The notes: generated by a model not told the origin, from the sequence alone. A stretch of 64,000 bases of DNA from Chloroflexota bacterium (GCA_016209205.1 JACQWQ010000072.1:18014-82013); one strand, 5' to 3'. Shown: positions 38,988 through 49,336, counted from the first letter of the stretch. Made by a program: numbers and translations.

Positions 38988-39947
38988 ATGAACCTCAATC
39001 GTTACGCCAAATACGCGTGGAGCGTCGTCGCCTACAACATCCTTGTTATTTTGTGGGGCGCATTTGTGCGCGCGTCATTTTCGGGCGCGGGCTGCGGCAG
39101 TCACTGGCCCCTGTGCAACGGCGAAGTCGTGCCGATGAATCCAAGTATTGAACGCATTATCGAGTTTACCCACCGCGCCACGTCCGGCATTGCTTTGGTG
39201 CTGATCGTCGTGCTCATCGTCTGGGCTTTTCGCGCGTATCCGTGGGGTTTGGTGCGCAAGGGCGCGGTGGCGACAGGCGTGTTCATCATCACCGAATCCC
39301 TGCTGGGCGCATCGCTAGTCCTGTTCGGTTGGGTCGCGCTGGACCGCTCCGTCTGGCGCGTGTACTCGATGGGTTTGCACCTCATCAACACGTTCTTGTT
39401 ATTGGGCGCAATGACACTGACGGCGTGGTGGGCGTCGGGTGGGAAAGCGATTCAATTTCGCGGGCGTCCGACCCAAACGACCTTGCTAATTGTAGCGCTC
39501 GTCGGCGTTGTCGTCATTGGGGTAACGGGCGCGATCACCGCGTTGGGCGATACGCTTTTTCCCGCGCAATCCCTTGCCCAAGGGTTGAGACAGCATTTTG
39601 ATCCCACCGCGAATTTCCTGATTCAACTCAGCGTCGTGCATCCATTCATTGCCGTGGGCGTGAGCGCGTACCTCTGGTTCCTCACCGTTTTCATGAACCG
39701 CGCCGAAACCGCCCTCACACGTAAATTGGGGCTTGGGGTGCGCGTGCTCGTCATTGTGCAGCCGATTGTGGGCGTAACCAACATTCTCCTACTCGCGCCC
39801 ATCTGGATGCAAATCGTGCACCTGTTACTCGCCGACTTGCTGTGGATCACTTTGATTCTGTACGGCGCGTCGTTCCTCGCGGCGGAAACCACGCCGACGC
39901 GTGAATCCACAACGCCGCGCGGCGCGGTGAATGCGCCAGCGGAATAA
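38988..39947 (+). CDS. ctaA: Heme A synthase (COX15/CtaA family)
   Basis: WGAFVRASFSGAGCGSHWPLCNGEVVP, EFTHRATSG, HLINTFLLLGAM, VHPFIAVG. Confidence 0.93.
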   Translation: MNLNRYAKYAWSVVAYNILVILWGAFVRASFSGAGCGSHWPLCNGEVVPMNPSIERIIEFTHRATSGIALVLIVVLIVWAFRAYPWGLVRKGAVATGVFIITESLLGASLVLFGWVALDRSVWRVYSMGLHLINTFLLLGAMTLTAWWASGGKAIQFRGRPTQTTLLIVALVGVVVIGVTGAITALGDTLFPAQSLAQGLRQHFDPTANFLIQLSVVHPFIAVGVSAYLWFLTVFMNRAETALTRKLGLGVRVLVIVQPIVGVTNILLLAPIWMQIVHLLLADLLWITLILYGASFLAAETTPTRESTTPRGAVNAPAE

Positions 39948-39953
39948 GCCACA

Positions 39954-40610
39954 TCACTTGATCCATGCCGCCGTACCGGCGACCGCATCAATCTTTTCTG
40001 CCAGCGTAATAAAATCCGCGGGCGCGCCAAAATACGCGTGCACGCGTTTGCGAAAATCTCCCACTTGCCACGTCACAAACGTTGACGGCAAATCGGTCAC
40101 CATCACACTCGTTTCCTGTACTGTGCCGTCGGGCGACACGTCAATGTCGCGCCCCTGCACATATTCATCGCGAAACGCGGTAAAGTCAACGCGATAAAAT
40201 TCCCGCAGCAGTTCGATCACCGCTTGCTGCGGAATTTTTTTCGACTGCGCGCCCGTTACCCGGACGAATTGTTTTCCCGCGTACTCGACCCGCCCATCGC
40301 CGTGAATCGTCACGCTGTATGCGGGACACGCGCCAAAACACACCGTACGTTCCAACGTAATCGTTACTTCGCTCAACGGGTATGCGTCTGGCGGTTCCGT
40401 CAGCGCATTGGGTGAGCTAGTTGGGACTTGGGTCGGTTGCGACGCGCGCGTGGGTTGAATGGTCGGTCTAACCGGCGTCCGGTTTTGTGTCGCTGCTGTC
40501 GCAAGCGTTGTCGGCTCGGGCGGTTCATACGTTGGCATTGCCGCGCCGCCGCACGCGCTCAAGCCAATGAAAGATAGGCAGAGAATCAGAATGATCCATT
40601 TTGATTTCAT
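39954..40610 (-). CDS. Lipoprotein with DUF6438-like domain
   Basis: Lipobox GLSAC; TITLERTVCFGACPAYSVTIHGDGRVEYAG. Confidence 0.75.
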   Translation of the reverse strand: MKSKWIILILCLSFIGLSACGGAAMPTYEPPEPTTLATAATQNRTPVRPTIQPTRASQPTQVPTSSPNALTEPPDAYPLSEVTITLERTVCFGACPAYSVTIHGDGRVEYAGKQFVRVTGAQSKKIPQQAVIELLREFYRVDFTAFRDEYVQGRDIDVSPDGTVQETSVMVTDLPSTFVTWQVGDFRKRVHAYFGAPADFITLAEKIDAVAGTAAWIK

Positions 40611-40955
40611 TTTGTGTGCTCCTGAAAATGCCAGCTGTCAGTGGAGGTGTCATTTCGAAGCGGAGTTGCGACGAACTGCGTCGCCGAAATCTCAGTTTTC
40701 CCAAGCGAGATTTCTCGCCGCCGCTGCACAGGACTTGGCATATCGAGCCACTGCTGCGAGCGAAGCGTGGCAGGCTCCATGAGATATCTCACTCCGTTCG
40801 ATATGACAGTCCTGAGCCCATACAGCCCCTGCGGGCTGACCATCTCGAAATGACAGTGAAATTATGCTGCACTGTGACAGGTGAAAGGTGACCGGGGAAA
40901 GCCGATTTGCAAGCCCATGTTACAATACGATTGAAATTTTCACACGATTCCATGT

Positions 40956-41789
40956 ATGCCTGAACTCCCCGAGCTGGAAGTCGTCCGCGATGTTTTGCAG
41001 CGACGCGTCGTCGGCAAAACAATTACGCGCATCGAATTGTTCCAACCGATGGCTGCCCTCGTCGTGCGCGATCTCACCGGACGCGGTTTTGCCGAAACGC
41101 TCACCGGCGCGACATTTGACAACGTAACGCGGCGCGGCAAATTTTTGCTTTTCGCGTTCACGCGTCCTGTAAGCGCGTGGTTGGTGCTCAATCCAAAACT
41201 GACCGGACGCTTGCAGCTCGCGACAGCACAGACCAAACGCTTCAAGAAAACCGCTGTCGCGTTTACTTTGTCCGATCAAACCGAGCTGCGTTATTACGAC
41301 GACAAGACGATGGGGCAATTGTACCTCACCGACGCGGTGGAACGTGTACCCGATTTCGCGGGCATGGGTCCCGAACCATTCGACATTACGCGCGAAGAAT
41401 TCCGCGAACGGCTCAAACTCTATCGCGGGGAAATCAAAGGCGTCCTCACGCGCGGCGAATTTCTCGCGGGCATCGGCAACGCGTACGCCGACGAAATCCT
41501 GTGGCACGCGCAATTGCACCCGTACCGCAAACGCACGCAATTAACGGCAGACGAAATTGACCGCCTGTACGACGCGATCCAAACCACCTTGCGCGAATCC
41601 ATCGCACAGGTGCGCGCCGCGATGGGCGAAAACATTCACCTCGAACCCCGCGATTTCCTTAACGTTCACCTGCGCACGGGCGAAGCGTGTCCGCGCTGCG
41701 GCACGACGATTTCGGAAATCAGCGCCAACCAACGCATCACCAATTTTTGCCGCACGTGCCAGCCCGGGGGACTGATTCGGGGAATGTAG
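40956..41789 (+). CDS. mutM: Formamidopyrimidine-DNA glycosylase
   Basis: MPELPELEVVRDVLQRRVVGKTI; C-terminal zinc finger CPRCGTTISEISANQRITNFCRTCQ. Confidence 0.96.
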   Translation: MPELPELEVVRDVLQRRVVGKTITRIELFQPMAALVVRDLTGRGFAETLTGATFDNVTRRGKFLLFAFTRPVSAWLVLNPKLTGRLQLATAQTKRFKKTAVAFTLSDQTELRYYDDKTMGQLYLTDAVERVPDFAGMGPEPFDITREEFRERLKLYRGEIKGVLTRGEFLAGIGNAYADEILWHAQLHPYRKRTQLTADEIDRLYDAIQTTLRESIAQVRAAMGENIHLEPRDFLNVHLRTGEACPRCGTTISEISANQRITNFCRTCQPGGLIRGM

Positions 41790-41832
41790 GAATTTCAGAT
41801 TTTGGATTTCTGAAAAGGGATGTTCTACCTAT

Positions 41833-41960
41833 GGGTGTGCGTCACGTTTTTGGGCGCGTGCGCATTTTAACGTGCGACGCACGTTTTTCGCACGGATCGC
41901 GGGCGATTCAAATCGCCCGACGTGCGAATTCCCGCTTACCCAAAACTTTGACGCACACCC
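41833..41960. repeat. MITE-like element, 128 bp, 22-bp TIRs
   Basis: GGGTGTGCGTCACGTTTTTGGG ... CCCAAAACTTTGACGCACACCC (19/22); 22-mer GTGTGCGTCACGTTTTTGGGCG also at 7081-7102. Confidence 0.85.
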
Positions 41961-42070
41961 CTTATGACTATGCGTATTGAAACCGCGCGCGGGAGATGAT
42001 ACAATGCGCGCAAGCCCACCGGTCGGTTTAGAACATTTGTATTCTAAACCGGCGGGGTGTTCTGATTTCT

Positions 42071-43192
42071 ATGCCCAGAGACGACGAACTCAAACCATCC
42101 GGCGGCGCGTTGTCCGCGAGCGCTTCCGCCGCCGCAGGTGGAACTGACCCACTCGAACCCTTTCGCGCGCGCATGGCGACGCTCAAAAGCAAAATTGACG
42201 ACCTTCCCGCCAAGGTCCGCCTCAGCGAGGGGCGCGACGCGGCAGAAAATGTCGAGACCGAATCCAATCGCGTTGCCGATTTAGCGAATCGCGTGCGCGA
42301 ACTCGGTTACGCGTGGGAAAAAGACTTGGAAGCGCGCTGCCTGGACTATCGCCGCCGTTGGCAGGAGCTTCGCCCGCAAGTGCTCGCGGCATTGGACAAG
42401 GAAAGCGCGGCATTATCAGGACGCGTCACGCAAGTTGCCTATCAGGGCAATTACGCGCTGCAGCACGCCACCAATCCCGCGACCGCCGACCAAATCCTGT
42501 CCGACGGCGAACGCCCCGTTGCCGCGTTGATAAACGAAACTGAAGCCGCCGCCAAAACCATTCGCGGCATGTTCGACAACTTTTCGTCCGACTTGCACAG
42601 GGAACAAGCGCATCTCGAAAAAATTCAAGCCATGCTGGAACGTGCGGCGCAATCCAAAATCGCGTGGCTGCCCGGCGAAGCCGTCGTCGGCGCGGTCAAG
42701 GCGAAATGGGACCGTGACGGCAAGGACGACCCGCGCGGCTATTTGTACCTCACCGATGCGCGCCTCATTTTTGAACGCGATGAAGAAATCGCAACCAAAA
42801 AAGTGTTGTTCGTCGCCACCGAAAAACAGCGCATGCAGCAAGTGATGTTCGAGGCAAAACTTGGCGAAATCGAAAACGTCCTGGCGAGCAAGCGCGGCAT
42901 GTTTGGCAATGAAGACCATCTGGATTTCAATTTCGCTCCCAGCGCGAACGCGCGCCAGGCGCACTATCACATTGACGGGCAAGACGCGAACGAATGGCAG
43001 GGCCTGGTGCAGCGCGTGAAAACGGGCGGCATGGAAAGCACGCGCGTTACCGCGCTGTCCGACGCGGAAAAGCAGCGCCTCAGAAACGCGCCGACGAAAT
43101 GTTCCAACTGCGGCAGCCCGCTCACCGCGCCGATCTTGCGCGGGCAGACCGACGTTAAATGTCCCGCGTGCGGCAGCGTTACGCGCTTTTGA
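42071..43192 (+). CDS. Hypothetical protein with C-terminal zinc ribbon
   Basis: Coiled-coil-like N-terminus; CSNCGSPLTAPILRGQTDVKCPACGSVTRF. Confidence 0.75.
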   Translation: MPRDDELKPSGGALSASASAAAGGTDPLEPFRARMATLKSKIDDLPAKVRLSEGRDAAENVETESNRVADLANRVRELGYAWEKDLEARCLDYRRRWQELRPQVLAALDKESAALSGRVTQVAYQGNYALQHATNPATADQILSDGERPVAALINETEAAAKTIRGMFDNFSSDLHREQAHLEKIQAMLERAAQSKIAWLPGEAVVGAVKAKWDRDGKDDPRGYLYLTDARLIFERDEEIATKKVLFVATEKQRMQQVMFEAKLGEIENVLASKRGMFGNEDHLDFNFAPSANARQAHYHIDGQDANEWQGLVQRVKTGGMESTRVTALSDAEKQRLRNAPTKCSNCGSPLTAPILRGQTDVKCPACGSVTRF

Positions 43193-43235
43193 GGTTTCCG
43201 ATTTTTGCAGTTTTTGGGCGAAGGTGTTTCTTAGC

Positions 43236-44453
43236 ATGTTTGATTTTAATTCGGCGCCGCTCGCGCTCACGCACGACAGCGCGCTCGACCCAAAAATTTT
43301 TCCCGCGACCGTGAACGCGGCGCGCGCGTGGCTCGAGACAGAGCCACATGCAGACATCATTCTCGCCAATTTACCCGCGCTCGAACTCGCGCTCGCGGGG
43401 TACGTTAAAAACCAAGACCCTACGTCACTCGCGTTGACGCGCGCTGCGGCGCAGCGCGTGAATGCTGCTGCGCAGGAAAACCTTTCGCTCGATACGCTCG
43501 CCGCGCGGCTCGTTTTGAATACGCACCTGTTTCAAATTACGCGCGACGCGCTTTTTCAAACCGCCGCGCAGCGTTTGACGGCGCAGAGCCGCGCGCGTTT
43601 CGACGCGGAACGCGGTTTCTTTGCGAACGCGACGGACGACGCAAATGTTTTTTGCACGGACGTGAACGCGCAGCTCGCCGAGGCGTTGTATTGCGCCTGG
43701 CGCGTTTGGGGCGATCAACCGTCGCGGGAAATGGCAGGCGATGTGTTGGGGCAGGTCGGCGCGGCGTTTCAAGCACCTGTCGGTTTGGCGCAACGCGTCG
43801 CTTTGGCGGACGATATGAAAACGGACACGCGCCACCTGCCCGCATACGCCGCCGTGATGCAAATGTATTTGACCGCGACCGAAACGACGGGCCGCGCCAC
43901 GTACGTGGCGCGCGCGCGGATTGTCGGCAATTACGCCCGCGCCAACTTGTGGGACGACGCGCTGGGCGCGCCACGTGCGCCGCGCGCACAACTTGCCGAC
44001 GCGTTCACGCGGCTGGCGCAATTCACGAGTGCGGACGCGTATCGCGCTGCCGCGCACGCCTTGTTGCACGACGCGTCCGCTGTGGCCCAAGACATTGGCG
44101 CGGCGCGTTACGCGTTGGCGGTGGAACACGCGACGCAATTTCCATTACACCTCGTCATTCTCGGCAATGCAGACCATGACGAAACCGCGCGGGAGATGTG
44201 GAACGTGGCATGGAACACTTTCGGCTCGGCGCGCGCAATCGAAATCCTCGACCCGCAGCAACATACGGCGCGCCTTGAAACGCTGGGCTATTCCGCCGCT
44301 GATCCAGAGACACGCGCGTATGTCTGCCGCGGTCCAATCTGTTTCCCGCCCGTCCGTTCCGCAGAGCAATTGCGTGCGATGGTGGAGACTGGAGAGATGG
44401 AGGGATGGAGTGATGGAGAGATAGAGGGGTTGGGTGATTGGGTGATTGGGTGA
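43236..44453 (+). CDS. Protein resembling the C-terminal part of YyaL/DUF255 proteins
   Basis: C-terminal YVCRGPICFPPVRSAEQLRAMV resembles YyaL-like ends; no thioredoxin domain seen. Weak. Confidence 0.5.
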   Translation: MFDFNSAPLALTHDSALDPKIFPATVNAARAWLETEPHADIILANLPALELALAGYVKNQDPTSLALTRAAAQRVNAAAQENLSLDTLAARLVLNTHLFQITRDALFQTAAQRLTAQSRARFDAERGFFANATDDANVFCTDVNAQLAEALYCAWRVWGDQPSREMAGDVLGQVGAAFQAPVGLAQRVALADDMKTDTRHLPAYAAVMQMYLTATETTGRATYVARARIVGNYARANLWDDALGAPRAPRAQLADAFTRLAQFTSADAYRAAAHALLHDASAVAQDIGAARYALAVEHATQFPLHLVILGNADHDETAREMWNVAWNTFGSARAIEILDPQQHTARLETLGYSAADPETRAYVCRGPICFPPVRSAEQLRAMVETGEMEGWSDGEIEGLGDWVIG

Positions 44454-44524
44454 TTAGGTGATTGCGATTTGCCATCCGCGATTTGCGATGTGCCATACGC
44501 TATCGGCTATCCGCCATTTGCACC

Positions 44525-45184
44525 ATGCAAATCTTTGACTTGAGCGTACCGTTACGGAACGAGATGCCGTATTATCCGGGCGATCCGGCGCCGCAAATCA
44601 CGCGTTTGGAAGACCATGAACGCGGCGATGCGTGGACGACGACGCACCTCTCTGTTTGCGCGCACGTTGGAACGCACGTGGACGCGCCGCTGCATCGGAT
44701 TCGGGGCGCCGCTCCCGTAGATGCGTTGAGTTTGCAGACGTTGATCGGGCGCGCGTACGTAGTGGATTTGAGCGACGTGGCGTCGGAAATTCACGCGGAA
44801 GATTTGGAAGCGCGGAACATTCCGTTGAGCGCCGAACGTTTGGTGCTCAAGACGCGCAATGCGCGGCTTTGGGCACGCGAGGGCTTTCAAACCGATTTCG
44901 TCGCGTTGGGCGAAAGCGGCGCGCATTGGGTGGTGGAGCGCGGCATTCGTCTCGTCGCACTGGATTATTTGAGCGCGGACCTTTTCACAGCGCAAAATTT
45001 TCGCGCGCATGAGGTGTTACTCGGCGCGCGCGTAGTGATTGTCGAAGGTATCCTGTCCGGCGAAATTGCGGAAGGTTGGTATACCTTGATTTGTTTGCCG
45101 TTACGTTTGCAAGGCGCAGATGGCGCGCCCGCACGTGCGGTATTGATTCAGGGGGAACTCGAATCCAAGGAGGATAAAGCATGA
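44525..45184 (+). CDS. Cyclase family protein (kynurenine formamidase-like)
   Basis: MQIFDLSVPLRNEMPYYPGDPAPQ, HVGTHVDAPLH. Confidence 0.9.
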   Translation: MQIFDLSVPLRNEMPYYPGDPAPQITRLEDHERGDAWTTTHLSVCAHVGTHVDAPLHRIRGAAPVDALSLQTLIGRAYVVDLSDVASEIHAEDLEARNIPLSAERLVLKTRNARLWAREGFQTDFVALGESGAHWVVERGIRLVALDYLSADLFTAQNFRAHEVLLGARVVIVEGILSGEIAEGWYTLICLPLRLQGADGAPARAVLIQGELESKEDKA

Positions 45185-46092
45185 AACCCCGTACGTTGCG
45201 CGCTGCAATCGCAGCGCTGCTGGGCGCGATTCTCGTTGGCGCGCTGGGCCTGGCAATGCCGCAGCCGCTGTACGCCGCTTCGCGCAGCGAGTCATCATCG
45301 CAAGTGCTTACTGCCCAAGTTGGTTTTTGCACCGTGACCGTGCGGCGCGGGGAAGCATTGTACATGATCGCGGCGCGTTTTCATACCACGACCGCGTATC
45401 TCGCGGCGTTGAACAATCTATACAATCCGAATTACATTTATGCGGGCATGGTGTTAAAAGTGCCGTGCGCGCCGCAACCCCAACCCTATCCACAGCCACA
45501 GCCGTATCCACAGCCGCAGCCCTATCCGCAGCCGCAGCCACAGCCATATCTGATTTGCACATATTACACCGTGCAGCGCGGCGATTGGCTCAAGACGATT
45601 GCCGCACGTTTTGGGATTGCGTGGCAAGTGCTCGCCCAGGTGAATGGGTTGCACAACGCGAATTATATTTACACGGGGCAAAAATTGGCGATTCCATGCC
45701 CGCAGCCGTACCCGCCGCCGCCACCGCCCCCACCAGTCTGTCCGGGGTGTCCGCCGTGTCAGGGCTGCCCGCCTGTTTATCCGACGCCGGTCCCGCCCAC
45801 ACCAATACCGCCCGTAATGAACATGGTCGAAATCAGGGACGACTTTTTTACCCCGCCCGTGATTACGATTCATCAGTATCAATTCGTCATGTGGACGAAT
45901 CGCGGCAACCGACCGCACAGTGTCACGCAGGGATTGTGTCCAAACGGGCAGTGCACGCCGACGCCGGGCGGGTTCAATTCGGGACTGCTCCACCCCGGTG
46001 GAACTTATGCGTTCCCATTTCTACAGTTGGGCACGTTCGCGTATTTTGATCAAGCCACAGGAGTTGGCGCAACGGTGGCGGTGGTACCGTAA
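45181..46092 (+). CDS. Secreted protein with two LysM and one cupredoxin-like domain (paralog 1)
   Basis: VRRGEALYMIAARFHTTTAYLAALNNLYNPNYIYAGMVLKVPC; VQRGDWLKTIAARFGIAWQVLAQVNGL; C-terminal cupredoxin-like. Confidence 0.88.
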   Translation: MKPRTLRAAIAALLGAILVGALGLAMPQPLYAASRSESSSQVLTAQVGFCTVTVRRGEALYMIAARFHTTTAYLAALNNLYNPNYIYAGMVLKVPCAPQPQPYPQPQPYPQPQPYPQPQPQPYLICTYYTVQRGDWLKTIAARFGIAWQVLAQVNGLHNANYIYTGQKLAIPCPQPYPPPPPPPPVCPGCPPCQGCPPVYPTPVPPTPIPPVMNMVEIRDDFFTPPVITIHQYQFVMWTNRGNRPHSVTQGLCPNGQCTPTPGGFNSGLLHPGGTYAFPFLQLGTFAYFDQATGVGATVAVVP

Positions 46093-46300
46093 CAGAGTCC
46101 TGACAGGTTTGTGGAATCGCAAGGCGATTCCGACAAACCTGTCACAGTGCATCACAGTTTTGGACGCGGATGAACGCGGTTAAACGCGGAAAAAATAGTT
46201 TTGAAATCCGCGTTCATCCGCGCCGACGTTCTGTGTCGGATAAATCACGCGTCCCATACAGAGAATTGTGATGTACTGTGTGAGGTCTTGGAATTTTCCC

Positions 46301-47242
46301 ATGAGCGCAGCACCCCAACCCAGCCCGCGTCGTTTGCCGTGGAGCAAGACAACTATCGTGGTCTTTAGCTTTTTGGCATTGACGATCTTGCCCGCGTTTA
46401 TCGCATTTGCTGTAACTCCGCAAGACGCGCTGGTGGTCACCTCCGTGCAGGGCTGGAATGGCTGCGCCTACACGGTGCGACGCGGCGACAATTTGTTTCG
46501 CATCGGTGCGCGGTACGGCGTGACGTATCAGTATCTGGCGCAATTGAACGGTATCTATAATCCGAATTATATTTGGGCGGGTCAAGTCATCAGCGTGCCG
46601 TGCGGCGCAGTTCCTCCCATTCCCTACGACCAATATGGACGCCCCTCCGGCAAAGTGTATCCGCCATATCAATGCCCGTGGTGTCAGCCCTTTCAGAAAC
46701 CTGACAACTGCGGCAATACGGTCCAGTACCTCGTGCAAGCGGGCGACAACTTGTTTCGCATCGCGGTCAACAATGGTTCGACGATTCAATGGATTCGCAC
46801 GGACAATGACTTGTGGGGCAAAGTGCTGCGTCCGGGGGTGACGCTCAACGTACCGTGTCAAGGGTACGTCAAATACGGTCCGAATATATTTACGCCGACG
46901 CCCGGAGGCGGCGGTATCATTACCGCTACGCCGCCGGTCCCGACAGTTGTTCCGCCGACGCCAGTGCCAAGCCGTGTGCGCATGAACACCGGTCAATTCC
47001 GTCCCGCATCGCTGACGGTCAAAGTCGGAACGACGGTCACGTGGGTGAATAACGAACAGCAAGGCGGTGAATCGTACAGTGTCACAAGCGGCGTCGGCGG
47101 TTCACCCAATGGTCTGTTCGATTCGGGCTTGGTCCAACCCGGCGGCACGTTCCAATTCACGTTTACCACGCCGGGCAACTATGGCTACTATTCGATCACG
47201 AACCCGACAGGCATGACGGGTGAGATCATAGTGAATCCGTAA
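46301..47242 (+). CDS. Secreted protein with two LysM and one cupredoxin-like domain (paralog 2)
   Basis: VRRGDNLFRIGARYGVTYQYLAQLNGIYNPNYIWAGQVISVPC; VQAGDNLFRIAVNNG; FRPASLTVKVGTTVTWVNNE...GNYGYYSITNPTGMTGEIIV. Confidence 0.9.
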   Translation: MSAAPQPSPRRLPWSKTTIVVFSFLALTILPAFIAFAVTPQDALVVTSVQGWNGCAYTVRRGDNLFRIGARYGVTYQYLAQLNGIYNPNYIWAGQVISVPCGAVPPIPYDQYGRPSGKVYPPYQCPWCQPFQKPDNCGNTVQYLVQAGDNLFRIAVNNGSTIQWIRTDNDLWGKVLRPGVTLNVPCQGYVKYGPNIFTPTPGGGGIITATPPVPTVVPPTPVPSRVRMNTGQFRPASLTVKVGTTVTWVNNEQQGGESYSVTSGVGGSPNGLFDSGLVQPGGTFQFTFTTPGNYGYYSITNPTGMTGEIIVNP

Positions 47243-47269
47243 ACCAATCCCATTTTCAGGAGAACAAGT

Positions 47270-47524
47270 GTGTCGTTCAAGGTAGGCGACCGCGTACGTT
47301 TCAAGAATCTCGGCAAGTTCAAACGCCGCCCGTTATTTCCCCCTCCCGCCGTCGGCGCGCCGCACGCGTACGAAGGCGAACTCGGCACGGTAGTTCACAT
47401 TCCCGACGAAACGCGCATCGCCGTACGTCCCGATGACAAAGAGCACGCGCACGGTCACGACGCGGGCTGGGTGTTTCGACCGGAAGAATTAGAATTGATT
47501 GACGCGGCGATTCGAGCGTGCTAG
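47270..47524 (+). CDS. Small SH3-like hypothetical protein
   Basis: FKVGDRVRFKNLG...YEGELGTVVHIPDETRIAVRPDD. Confidence 0.65.
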   Translation: MSFKVGDRVRFKNLGKFKRRPLFPPPAVGAPHAYEGELGTVVHIPDETRIAVRPDDKEHAHGHDAGWVFRPEELELIDAAIRAC

Positions 47525-47642
47525 AATTGTTTTGAAACACAGGCAGGCGTCCCCCCAAATCGGACTCGCTGCTTGGCTTTCGCAATGGTCAAGCCGCGAG
47601 TTGATGGACCGACTCGGAATTCCGAGTCGGTTTTTGTTTTTT
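47499..47642 (+). promoter_or_regulatory. Promoter plus leader element C with terminator-like hairpin
   Basis: TTGACG-17-TAGAAT (47499-47527), leader stem GCTTG/CAAGC, then GAGTTGATGGACCGACTCGGAATTCCGAGTCGGTTTTTGTTTTTT. Confidence 0.75.
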
Positions 47643-47678
47643 CCGCGCTGCCGCTACTCGAGGAAAGGACGATGCAAG

Positions 47679-49268
47679 ATGAAAACCTTCATTACCGCGT
47701 TCGCGCGCACATGCGTACTGGTATTATTGACACTCGGCGTGTTTGTGCGGAATGACGTTCGCGCGCAACCTCTACACGCGCCCGACGCATGGACGCAGCA
47801 AGCGAAAGTGACGGCGACGGATCTGGATACGTATGGATGGTTTGGAATTTCTGCGGCGCTCGACGGCGATACACTCGTGATCGGCGCGCACGGCGCGCGG
47901 GTTGACGGCAAGGCGCAGCAAGGCGCGGCGTACGTGTTTGTCAAACCGCCAGGGGGTTGGACCGATGCGACGCAGAGCGCCAAGCTCGTCGCGTCGGGCG
48001 CGGGCAGCGGTGAAAATGCCGGGCAATCGGTAGCCATCAGCGGCGATACCATCGTCATTGGCGCACAAAACGCGGATGGTTGGAAAGGCGTGGCGTACGT
48101 CTTTGTCAAACCGGTGGGAGGTTGGACAGGGACGGTCAATCAAGTCGCGCGGCTCACCGCGTCGGACGCCGTGGTGGAAAGCGGCTTTGGCGTGTCGGTG
48201 GGGATTAGCGGCGATACGACTGTCGTCGGTTCGTATTGGCAAGATGTGAACGGCAACGACAAACAAGGCGCGGCGTACGTGTTCAACAAACCGCTGGGTG
48301 GTTGGAGCGACATGACGGAATCCGCCAAATTGACTGCCTCGAATGGTACGGCAAACGATTGGTTCGGGCAATCGGTCGGCATCAGCGGCGACACGATTTT
48401 GAGCGGCGCGCAGCGGCATGACGTAAGTGGACGCCCGGATCAGGGCGCGGCGTACATTTTTGTGAAACCGACCGGTGGCTGGGCGGGCAACTTGAACGAG
48501 AGCGCGAATCTGGTCGTATCGGATGGAGACACAAGCGACATGTTCGGATTTCCCGTCGCCATGAGCGGCGACACGGCGGCGGTGATTGCGCAAGAAGCGG
48601 AAGGACGCGGCAACGGGTACGTGTTTGTCAAGCCCGCCGCCGGATGGAGCGGGAACGTGACCGAGACCGCGAAACTCCATTCCACCGATGCGGGTGTGAA
48701 CGAGTTGTTTGGTGATTCGGTCGCGACCGATGGAAATACCGTCGTGATTGGTTCGCCGTGGTACGGCAACGGCGCGGCGTTTGTGTTCAAAAAGCCCGGC
48801 GGCGGATGGGCGAACATGACCGAGACCGCGAAATTACTCGCGGCGGACGCCGGCGTGATTGACAATTTCGGCGAATCGGTCGCGGTGGACGGCGATACGA
48901 CTGCGGTGGGCGCGTATTGGGATACGATCAACGGCAAAGTGGCGTGGGGTTCCGCGTATGTGTTCGGTTACAGTGGACCGCCCGCGCCCAATACGCCGAC
49001 GCTGAAAAAACCGGCGAACGGCGCGACGGTGACAACCAAGCGTCCGAAACTCGATTGGACAGATGCGACGAACGCGACCGCGTATCAAGTGGAACTGCGC
49101 GAGAAAAAGAAAACGGGCAAATTGATTGCCAACCCAACCGTCGCGGTTTCCAATTACAAGACGCCCAAGCTCAAGAATTTGAAATACTGGTGGCGCGTGC
49201 GCGCGTCGAACGAAACCGGCTATAGCGCGTGGACGGGCTGGCGAAGTTTTGTGGTGAATGTGCCATAG
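47679..49268 (+). CDS. Secreted FG-GAP-like beta-propeller protein with C-terminal FnIII-like domain
   Basis: Repeats GWFGISAALDGDTLVIGAHG..GKAQQGAAYVFVKPPGGW; C-terminal LKKPANGATVTTKRPKLDWTDATNATAYQVEL. Confidence 0.88.
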   Translation: MKTFITAFARTCVLVLLTLGVFVRNDVRAQPLHAPDAWTQQAKVTATDLDTYGWFGISAALDGDTLVIGAHGARVDGKAQQGAAYVFVKPPGGWTDATQSAKLVASGAGSGENAGQSVAISGDTIVIGAQNADGWKGVAYVFVKPVGGWTGTVNQVARLTASDAVVESGFGVSVGISGDTTVVGSYWQDVNGNDKQGAAYVFNKPLGGWSDMTESAKLTASNGTANDWFGQSVGISGDTILSGAQRHDVSGRPDQGAAYIFVKPTGGWAGNLNESANLVVSDGDTSDMFGFPVAMSGDTAAVIAQEAEGRGNGYVFVKPAAGWSGNVTETAKLHSTDAGVNELFGDSVATDGNTVVIGSPWYGNGAAFVFKKPGGGWANMTETAKLLAADAGVIDNFGESVAVDGDTTAVGAYWDTINGKVAWGSAYVFGYSGPPAPNTPTLKKPANGATVTTKRPKLDWTDATNATAYQVELREKKKTGKLIANPTVAVSNYKTPKLKNLKYWWRVRASNETGYSAWTGWRSFVVNVP

Positions 49269-49292
49269 CGCGCGGGGGGGTGAAATAGAGAC

Positions 49293-49336
49293 AACAAAGA
49301 ATGCGTCACTTGGTGGCGCATTCTTTGTTTTGGTTT
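49293..49336 (+). terminator. Rho-independent terminator
   Basis: AACAAAGAATGCG...CGCATTCTTTGTTTTGGTTTT. Confidence 0.85.
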
